Source: CAZCSH01 sp964501545
Lineage (GTDB): Bacteria; Patescibacteriota; Minisyncoccia; Minisyncoccales; RBG-13-42-11
NCBI GenBank assembly: GCA_964501545.1
Contig: CAZCSH010000008.1
Span: 1-19,390, forward strand
DNA length: 19,390 bases
Reading direction: 5' to 3'
The notes under the pieces are model-generated. The model did not search any database and had not been told where the DNA came from. It saw only the letters and a program-made list of their open reading frames with translations. Made by a program: the position numbers and the translations under genes. Below are positions 12,379 to 18,401 of the stretch, one piece after another (position 1 is the stretch's first letter; the number at the start of each line of letters is the position of its first letter).

Positions 12379-12825
12379 ATGAAGAAAAATAAAAAGTCTG
12401 CTAGGCAAAACTTAGAGGTGGAAGATTTTCTTAATTTAGGAGTGGTTGTTAATGATAAAAGCGAGGTTTTGATGATTCGCCGGGCTCAACAAGAAGTAGG
12501 TAGTGACGGCTCAGTTTTAACCTGGGCTTTTTCTGGCGGCAAACAACAGTTGAATGAAAGCAGAAGCGAATGTGTTAAAAGAGAGATATTGGCAGAAACC
12601 GGGTATGATGTTTATTCAATCAAAGAAATATCTCTTAGATATCATCCTCAATTTCCAGTCGGCATTGTCTACCACCTTTGTAAATTAGCTTCGCCAAGAC
12701 CCATTGCTAAACCCAGAGAGCCCCACGAAATAGCTGAAATTAGATGGGTTAAACCCAAAGAAATTAAACAATTAATTACAACTAATCTTGACCCAAAAGT
12801 CAGCCAGGAACTCGGTATAAATTAA
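12379..12825 (+). CDS. Nudix hydrolase with a slightly degenerate Nudix box
   Basis: A 148-residue Nudix protein. The box runs from Gly54 to Tyr76: Gly-x5-Glu60, then Arg68-Glu69-Ile-Leu-Ala72-Glu73-Thr-Gly75. Ala72 sits where the first Glu of the EE pair is expected; the second Glu and the RE pair are intact, so activity is likely kept. Nudix enzymes cleave nucleoside diphosphate-linked or diphosphate compounds. Between a prenyl diphosphate synthase and a terpene-synthase-like gene, a prenyl diphosphate substrate is possible but unproven; a nucleotide pool role is the alternative. AGGAG lies about 11 nt before the ATG. Confidence 0.85.
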   Translation: MKKNKKSARQNLEVEDFLNLGVVVNDKSEVLMIRRAQQEVGSDGSVLTWAFSGGKQQLNESRSECVKREILAETGYDVYSIKEISLRYHPQFPVGIVYHLCKLASPRPIAKPREPHEIAEIRWVKPKEIKQLITTNLDPKVSQELGIN

Positions 12826-12830
12826 AAACT

Positions 12831-13811
12831 ATGGTAATTGAAAAAATTTTAAAACAGCTATCGCCAAAGAAAACAAGACAGGAACTAAAAGAAATTCAAA
12901 AAATAAAGCTGTCTCCCAAACTCCTAAAATGGATAAAGACATACGAAGAATTCGGTGAAAGAAATAGGTTTTTATGGAAATGGATGTACAAAGCAGTCCA
13001 AGTAGTTACCGTTCCCGTCGTCCCTAAGAAATACGAGAAGTCTATCTGGCGGGTGCGAACTTTGATGATTATGTTTATTACTTTGCTGGATGATATTGCT
13101 GATAAAACCGCAAATAGAGTTTTTTTGAATGAGTTGCTTAAGATTCCATTTGAACAAAAGAATATGAACCTTAGTAAACTTAGCGACAAAGAAAAAAGAT
13201 ATCTTTTTTTGACCAAGAGATTATGGAACTATCTAAAAAGAAACATTAAAAAATTTCCCAGATATCAAGAGTTCAAAGAAGTTTTTGAATACGATTTTGC
13301 TCAGGTGCTCAATGCAATGAGATATTCCCAATTGGTCAACAAAACTTCTAATTTAATCAATACAACAGAATACTGGCAATATTTACCCTATAATATGCAG
13401 GGTATTGTTAGTTATACAATTGATTTAATGGTTTCACCGACTTTCAAAAACAAACACTTGGGCACATTAAGAGAGATGGCTTGGCTCTTGCAAAAAATGT
13501 CAAAGATCGGTAATTGGGTAAGTACCTGGGAAAGGGAAGTGAAGGAAAACGACTTTACAAGTGGGGTAATAGCCTATGCCCTTGATGGGAGAGCGATAAC
13601 TACTGATGAACTAACCTTGGCAAACGCAACAAACCTTATTAAAAAAATAAGGAAATCTCAGGTTGAAAAAAAGCTTCTGGAAGAATGGGAAAAAAGCTAT
13701 TATCAAATAAAAAAGATAAATAAAAAAACAAGAAGGGTTAACGGGAAAAAAATTCTTGTTGGCGCAGAAAAGTTTTTAATTCTTCATTTAATCGCTAAAG
13801 GTTTTATCTAA
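12831..13811 (+). CDS. Putative class I terpene synthase
   Basis: A 326-residue, mostly helical soluble protein with both metal-binding motifs of class I terpene synthases. LLDDIADK holds DDxxD at Asp87-Asp88-Asp91. NWVSTWERE holds the N-x-V-x-T-x-x-x-E (NSE) motif at Asn228-Thr232-Glu236, followed by KENDF, much like the xKExxxGD that commonly trails it. The motifs are 141 residues apart, right for the fold. The second NSE position is Trp rather than Asp, and I cannot place the Arg diphosphate sensor that normally lies about 46 residues before NSE (the area reads TEYWQYLPYNMQG). An upstream gene makes prenyl diphosphates. It could be a cyclase, or a divergent prenyl synthase or diphosphate lyase. 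It ends one base before the histidine kinase. Confidence 0.65.
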   Translation: MVIEKILKQLSPKKTRQELKEIQKIKLSPKLLKWIKTYEEFGERNRFLWKWMYKAVQVVTVPVVPKKYEKSIWRVRTLMIMFITLLDDIADKTANRVFLNELLKIPFEQKNMNLSKLSDKEKRYLFLTKRLWNYLKRNIKKFPRYQEFKEVFEYDFAQVLNAMRYSQLVNKTSNLINTTEYWQYLPYNMQGIVSYTIDLMVSPTFKNKHLGTLREMAWLLQKMSKIGNWVSTWEREVKENDFTSGVIAYALDGRAITTDELTLANATNLIKKIRKSQVEKKLLEEWEKSYYQIKKINKKTRRVNGKKILVGAEKFLILHLIAKGFI

Positions 13812-13812
13812 A

Positions 13813-15423
13813 ATGGCCACTCCTCTATTCATTTTAGAGCTACCTCAAATTACTATTTTTGTAATTGATATTCTAGGATGCTTTTTAGGAATTTGGGTTT
13901 TGAGTTCTAGCCCGAAAAGTAAAATTAATAGATATTTTTCTTTGATGGTTGTGTCTTATGTTGCTTGGATTAGTTTTTATTACATAATGCGACTGCAAAC
14001 CCAAACAGAGACTGCTTTTGTCTGGGCAAAACTGGGTTTTGCCGGAGTGTTTATTTTTATAATGTTTCTTTATTTTTTCTCCCTGCATTTTTTGAACAAA
14101 ATAAAAGACTTTCCTGTTTTAAACAAAGCTGTGACAATTGCCGGTCTTTCTTTAGTCTTTCTGTCGCTATTTACCAACTTCGTTGCAAGCAGGATGGAAA
14201 CGACTGAATGGGGCATGAATCCTATTTTGCCTAACGTTGGCAAATTTATCTTTTTTGGTTTTGTTTTCCTGATATGTATTTTTATACTGATATTATTTTC
14301 CAAAAAATATTATAAAACCTCGGAGCCTCAAGAAAGACTAAAAATCCAATACGTACTTTTGGGTTTCTTTTTCTTGATTGTAATAAACTTTATTTTTAAC
14401 ATTTTTTTTCCTCTTTGGCTGGACGATTTTCGCTATTCGTACTTTGGGAACTATTCTTTTATATTTCTTATCGGCTTTACGGCCTATGCGATTGTAAAGA
14501 GAGAGCTTTTTGGAATGAGGGTGGTTTTGACGCAGATTTTGGTTGGGGTGATTGCCATTTTGCTTCTAGTTAACATTTTGATATCAGAATCATTGTTTGA
14601 ATATATCTGGAAAATCGTCCTTTTTATTCTTTTTGTTATCTTTGGCTACTTCTTAATCCGCAGTGTTATTCAAGAAATTAAAAGGCGAGTTGAACTCCAG
14701 CGTTTGTACGCACAGGTAGACAAATTGAGCAAAAGCAAGTCAGAGTTTATTTCCATTGCCTCTCATCAACTAAGAACGCCTCTTGCAGTTGTAAAGGGCT
14801 ACATATCAATGATTATTGAGGGCACCTATGGAAAGTTATCTCCAAAACTCTCAAGGCCCATGGAGAATGTATATGAGAGCAATGAGAGATTAATAGGCTT
14901 GGTCAGTGATTTGTTAAACTTATCAAGGCTGGAAGCAGGCAGGATTGAATTAAACTTGGAGTCAGCTTCTTTGGAACAGATAATCCAGAGCGTTATTTCG
15001 GAGTTGGGTATTAATGCAGAAAAGAAAGGGCTGTCTCTTCAGTTTAAGAAGATTTCTCCTTTGCCCAAAATGAGAATGGACGCAGATAAAATGAGGCAGG
15101 TTGTTTTAAATATTGTAGATAATGCTATAAAATACACTCAGGAAGGAGGCATTATTGTTGAATTAAAAAGAACAGGCCAAACAGCCCAGATAAAGGTGTC
15201 TGACACAGGACAAGGCATGACAAAAAAGGAGATGCAAGACATTTTTGAGATGTTCACCCGAGCCAGAACTGGCCACAGGCACTTTATCCAGGGAGCAGGA
15301 ATTGGCTTGTATATTGCCAGGAAATTTGTTGAAATGCATAAAGGCAGGATCTGGGCAGAATCAGAAGGCAAAAACAAAGGATCCACCTTTTTTATTGAAT
15401 TACCAATAGGTCAAAGAAGATAA
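13813..15423 (+). CDS. Membrane histidine kinase with a multi-helix sensor region
   Basis: A 536-residue sensor kinase. Residues 1-285 carry about nine hydrophobic helices with no large external domain; the first seven resemble the 7TM sensor region found in some histidine kinases. A short coiled coil (290-310) leads into the HisKA domain with His318 in ISIASHQLRTPLA. The ATPase domain has the N box NIVDNAIKY (Asn437), the G1 box DTGQGM (Asp464) and the G2 box GAGIGLYIA. It probably senses a membrane or lipid signal and phosphorylates the receiver protein encoded next. The ATG is one base after the stop of the terpene-synthase-like gene, so the kinase is translationally linked to the isoprenoid module. 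Confidence 0.92.
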   Translation: MATPLFILELPQITIFVIDILGCFLGIWVLSSSPKSKINRYFSLMVVSYVAWISFYYIMRLQTQTETAFVWAKLGFAGVFIFIMFLYFFSLHFLNKIKDFPVLNKAVTIAGLSLVFLSLFTNFVASRMETTEWGMNPILPNVGKFIFFGFVFLICIFILILFSKKYYKTSEPQERLKIQYVLLGFFFLIVINFIFNIFFPLWLDDFRYSYFGNYSFIFLIGFTAYAIVKRELFGMRVVLTQILVGVIAILLLVNILISESLFEYIWKIVLFILFVIFGYFLIRSVIQEIKRRVELQRLYAQVDKLSKSKSEFISIASHQLRTPLAVVKGYISMIIEGTYGKLSPKLSRPMENVYESNERLIGLVSDLLNLSRLEAGRIELNLESASLEQIIQSVISELGINAEKKGLSLQFKKISPLPKMRMDADKMRQVVLNIVDNAIKYTQEGGIIVELKRTGQTAQIKVSDTGQGMTKKEMQDIFEMFTRARTGHRHFIQGAGIGLYIARKFVEMHKGRIWAESEGKNKGSTFFIELPIGQRR

Positions 15424-15429
15424 ATCTTA

Positions 15430-15471
15430 TTTTTCACTTTCGCTTCCTTCGGAAGCTCGGTAAATGAAAAA
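15430..15471 (+). promoter_or_regulatory. Hairpin enclosing the response regulator start (copy 1 of a family)
   Basis: The core stem is GCTTCC (15442-15447), loop TTC, GGAAGC (15451-15456). It is flanked by ACT-TTC on the left and TC-GGT on the right, and ACT pairs with GGT. An outer stem, TTTTTCA (15430-15436) with TGAAAAA (15465-15471), would take in the TG of the ATG at 15464. There is no Shine-Dalgarno. The same frame recurs at 15847-15886. Confidence 0.6.
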
Positions 15472-15838
15472 GAAAATCCTTATTATCGAAGATGAAAAGA
15501 TTTTAGGGGAGATGTATCGCGATAAGTTCATTCAGGCTGGTTTTGGGGTGGATTTATTTGAGATGGGAGGAGAGGCGCTAAAAGAAATTTCCAAAGAAAA
15601 ACCAGATTTAATTTTACTTGATATTTTACTTCCAAAAGAAAATGGGATTAGCTTTTTAAGAAAGTTAAGAAAAAAGAGAGGTTTAGCCTTGATCCCAGTG
15701 GTTGTTTTTTCAAATTATGATGACCAAAAGACAAAAGAAGAAGCTTTGAAATTAGGGGTAAAAGAGTATTTGATCAAAACTGCCTACACCCCCAAAGAGA
15801 TTATTAATAAAGTAAAAAGTTATTTAAAAGGTCAATGA
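15464..15838 (+). CDS. Single-domain response regulator (receiver only)
   Basis: A 124-residue CheY-like receiver with no output domain. The acidic pocket is Glu9-Asp10, the phosphorylation site is Asp53 in LILLDILLP, the switch Ser83 is in VVVFSNYDD, and Lys105 is in YLIKTAYTP. It follows the histidine kinase by 40 bp and is its likely partner. With no DNA-binding domain it must act through protein contact or pass phosphate on. Its start lies inside a hairpin. Confidence 0.93.
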   Translation: MKKKILIIEDEKILGEMYRDKFIQAGFGVDLFEMGGEALKEISKEKPDLILLDILLPKENGISFLRKLRKKRGLALIPVVVFSNYDDQKTKEEALKLGVKEYLIKTAYTPKEIINKVKSYLKGQ

Positions 15839-15850
15839 GCTTTGCTCATT
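15834..15850 (+). repeat. Hairpin holding the response regulator stop codon
   Basis: AATGAGC (15834-15840), loop TTT, GCTCATT (15844-15850): a perfect 7-bp stem that includes the TGA stop. Its right arm shares CATT with the outer stem of the next hairpin, so the two structures compete. Confidence 0.6.
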
Positions 15851-15886
15851 TCCACCTTCGCCCGCTCGTGGCGGGCTCGGTAAATG
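15847..15886 (+). promoter_or_regulatory. Hairpin enclosing the aspS start (copy 2 of the family)
   Basis: The core stem is GCCCGC (15860-15865), loop TCGTG, GCGGGC (15871-15876), with ACC-TTC on the left and TC-GGT on the right (ACC pairs with GGT). The outer stem CATTT (15847-15851) with AAATG (15882-15886) includes the aspS start codon. The GGT-AA-ATG spacing is identical to copy 1, while the core stem sequence is different. Confidence 0.6.
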
Positions 15887-17287
15887 AAGAGAATTTTGAA
15901 CAAAGAGACAACTAAATATCTTGGAAAATCAGTTAAGGTTTGCGGCTGGGTTAATACCAGAAGAGATCATGGAAAGATTATTTTTATTGATTTGAGAGAC
16001 ATAAGCGGCCTACTCCAGGTTGTCTTTACGCCTAAAGAAGAAAAAACCTACAAAATAGCAAACACTTTGAGGCCAGAGTGGGTGATTTGCGTCGAGGGGA
16101 AAGTAAAAAACAGACCCGAAGGAATGCAAAACCCAAAAGTTGAAACTGGAAAAATGGAGCTAGAGGCAGAAAAGTTGGCAGTTCTGGCTGAGGCTAAAAC
16201 TCTACCGATTTCTATTGATGATGCAGGTTATAAGATAAACGAAGAAAAAAGATTAAAATACCGCTATCTGGATTTGAGAAGAGAGAGAATGAAAAGGAAT
16301 TTAATTGTCAGGCAGGAAGTCATCCACTTTATGAGAAATTTCTTGAAAGATGAAGGGTTTATTGAAGTAGAAACGCCTATCTTAACTAAATCCACGCCTG
16401 AGGGGGCTAGAGACTTTCTGGTTCCTTCAAGATTACAACCAGGTAAATTTTATGCTCTTCCCCAAAGCCCTCAACAATTTAAACAAATGTTGATGGTTTC
16501 TGGAATTGAAAAATACTTCCAGGTAGCCAAATGTTTGAGGGATGAAGATCCTAGGGCAGACCGACAGGCAGAACATACCCAATTGGATATTGAAATGGCT
16601 TTTGCTGACCAAGAAGAAATTTTAGCCTTAACCGAAAAACTTTATTGCTCAATTATTAAAAAACTATTTCCCGAAAAGAAAATCCAAAAAATTCCCTTCC
16701 CGAGAATTACTTACCAGGAAGCAATGAAAAGATATAAAACTGACAAACCTGATTTGAGAAAAGATAAGAAAAATCCAAAAGAATTAGCTTTTTGTTTTGT
16801 GATTGACTTTCCAATGTTTGAATGGCATCAAGATGAAAAAAGGTGGGGAGCTATGCACCATCCATTTACCAAACCTCAGACAGAAAATGTAAAAGAAATC
16901 AAAAAATATCCAGAAAAGATACTGGCCCGTCAATATGATTTTGTCCTAAATGGTTATGAAATAGGAGGAGGAAGTATCAGAACCACCAACCTGGACTTAC
17001 TCCTGGCTGTTTTTGAGGTTCTCGGTCATAAAAAAGAGGTGGTCAAGCGGAATTTCGCCCATTATTTTGAAGCTTTCAGTTATGGAGTGCCGCCCCATGG
17101 TGGAATTGCCCCGGGTATTGATAGATTTTTAGCTATAGTTTTAAATGAACCAAATATTAGAGAGGTGATAGCTTTTCCCAAAACAGGGGATAACCGAGAT
17201 TTAATGATGGACGTGCCTTCAAACGTTGAAGAGGAACAATTAAAAGAGCTTGGGATAGAAATTAAGAATAAAAAGAAAGCTCAATGA
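15884..17287 (+). CDS. aspS: Aspartyl-tRNA synthetase, short form without the GAD insertion
   Basis: A 467-residue class II synthetase of bacterial type. It has the N-terminal OB anticodon domain (GWVNTRRDHGKIIFIDLRD), motif 2 (FQVAKCLRDEDPRADRQAEHTQLDIEMAF) and motif 3 (GGIAPGIDRFLAIVL). Bacterial AspRS proteins are usually near 590 residues because of a GAD domain inserted after the GxDKPDLR segment. Here YKTDKPDLRKDKKNPKEL runs straight into CFVIDFPMFEWH, so that insert is missing. His29 in RRDHG matches the His found in non-discriminating enzymes that also charge tRNA-Asn for the GatCAB amidation route. No Shine-Dalgarno; the start is within a hairpin. Confidence 0.95.
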   Translation: MKRILNKETTKYLGKSVKVCGWVNTRRDHGKIIFIDLRDISGLLQVVFTPKEEKTYKIANTLRPEWVICVEGKVKNRPEGMQNPKVETGKMELEAEKLAVLAEAKTLPISIDDAGYKINEEKRLKYRYLDLRRERMKRNLIVRQEVIHFMRNFLKDEGFIEVETPILTKSTPEGARDFLVPSRLQPGKFYALPQSPQQFKQMLMVSGIEKYFQVAKCLRDEDPRADRQAEHTQLDIEMAFADQEEILALTEKLYCSIIKKLFPEKKIQKIPFPRITYQEAMKRYKTDKPDLRKDKKNPKELAFCFVIDFPMFEWHQDEKRWGAMHHPFTKPQTENVKEIKKYPEKILARQYDFVLNGYEIGGGSIRTTNLDLLLAVFEVLGHKKEVVKRNFAHYFEAFSYGVPPHGGIAPGIDRFLAIVLNEPNIREVIAFPKTGDNRDLMMDVPSNVEEEQLKELGIEIKNKKKAQ

Positions 17288-17443
17288 ATTTTCAATTCAG
17301 TTAAATATTTCAAAATTGAAATATTTGAAAAAGATATTTTTGAAGAAAATATCTTTGCCCGATCTTCGGCGATGAAAACTTCGTTTTCATCTTCACCTTC
17401 ATTTTTGTAAACAAAAATTTGGTCAATAAATTTTCAATTTATT
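17285..17443 (+). repeat. Run of consecutive palindromes between aspS and the carboxypeptidase gene
   Basis: Six hairpins follow each other with short joints: TGAATT/AATTCA (17285-17299, holding the aspS stop), an 11-bp stem (17303-17326), an 11-bp stem (17330-17340 with 17346-17356), a 9-bp stem with TTC loop (17371-17391), an 8-bp stem (17401-17418) and an 8-bp stem with TTC loop (17425-17443). A short CCGA/TCGG stem lies near 17359-17369. Arms are perfect and all differ in sequence. The unit at 17395-17423 keeps the ACC-TTC-stem-TY-GGT frame of the two hairpins upstream. Confidence 0.75.
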
Positions 17444-17450
17444 TTGATAA

Positions 17451-18392
17451 ATGAAAAAAAAGATAGTCCTGGTTTCTTTTTTGCTGAGCCTGCCTTTTTG
17501 GTGGGGAGTTAATAATTTGGAGAAGGCTTTGGAAGAGTTTTTCTTTTGGCAGACTTTAGGAGAAAACCCCGGCATTTTTACTGCCCAAGTTTCTTTGGAC
17601 GAAAGATTGAGAGAATTAAAGCCAATCAAGAAGGCTGATGCGATAGAGCCCGAACTGGGAGCTAAAGCTGTCCTTTCTGTTTTTTTGGGAGAGGAAAAAG
17701 AAAGGGTTCTTTTGGAAAAGAACGCTCAAACCAGTCTTCCTTTGGCCAGCTTAACCAAACTAATGACTGCTTTTGTGGTTATGGAGAATTATGATTTATC
17801 AAAGAGGATTACTGTTTCCCAGGAAGCAGTAAAACAAGAAGAGAGTTTTGGCGGTTTGACAGCCGGCCAAGAGTTTTCGGTTGAATATCTTTTGTATCCC
17901 ATGCTGATAGAGTCGAGCAATGACGCTGCCTTTGCTTTAGCAGCAGATTACGATGGGATGAGTCATAGCAAGTTCGTCGAGCTTATGAACTGGGAAGCAG
18001 AAAAAATGGGTTTAAACAATACTAAGTTCTTTAATGTGACAGGTCTGGATCCCGAAGAGTCTGGCACTCGCCTTAACTATTCCAGCGGCCAAGACCTGAT
18101 TCTCTTAACCAAAAAACTCTTATCTCATCCTCTAATCTGGCAGATTTTAGCTACTGAAAAATACACTCTTTTGGGGCCAGAGTTAACCAATACCAATGAG
18201 CTCTTGGGGGGAATGCCAGGTATTATTGGGGGAAAAACTGGCTATACGGAAGAGGCTTTGGGCTGTATGCTTTTGGTGGTCAAGGCTCCTAAAAACCAAG
18301 GGGAAATAATCAATGTAATTTTGGGCAGCCCGAGCCGGTTTTTAGACATGGAGAAATTAGTTAACTGGGTAGAGGTAGCGTACAATTGGTAA
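17451..18392 (+). CDS. D-alanyl-D-alanine carboxypeptidase (peptidase S11, PBP5-like)
   Basis: A 313-residue exported serine peptidase that trims the terminal D-Ala of peptidoglycan stem peptides. A hydrophobic N-terminal helix (MKKKIVLVSFLLSLPFWWGV) acts as signal or anchor. The active-site triad of motifs is complete: SLTK with nucleophile Ser100 and Lys103, SSN at 155-157, and KTG at 262-264. The C-terminal beta domain and amphipathic anchor of PBP5 are missing, so attachment would rely on the N-terminal helix. No Shine-Dalgarno precedes the ATG; instead a chain of palindromes does. mraY follows 9 bp later, giving a small cell-wall cluster. Confidence 0.93.
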   Translation: MKKKIVLVSFLLSLPFWWGVNNLEKALEEFFFWQTLGENPGIFTAQVSLDERLRELKPIKKADAIEPELGAKAVLSVFLGEEKERVLLEKNAQTSLPLASLTKLMTAFVVMENYDLSKRITVSQEAVKQEESFGGLTAGQEFSVEYLLYPMLIESSNDAAFALAADYDGMSHSKFVELMNWEAEKMGLNNTKFFNVTGLDPEESGTRLNYSSGQDLILLTKKLLSHPLIWQILATEKYTLLGPELTNTNELLGGMPGIIGGKTGYTEEALGCMLLVVKAPKNQGEIINVILGSPSRFLDMEKLVNWVEVAYNW

Positions 18393-18401
18393 AGAAAGAA
18401 A

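Noticed and set aside
17285..17443. CRISPR array
   Set aside because: The palindromes differ in sequence, spacing is irregular and there are no unique spacers of constant length or cas genes.
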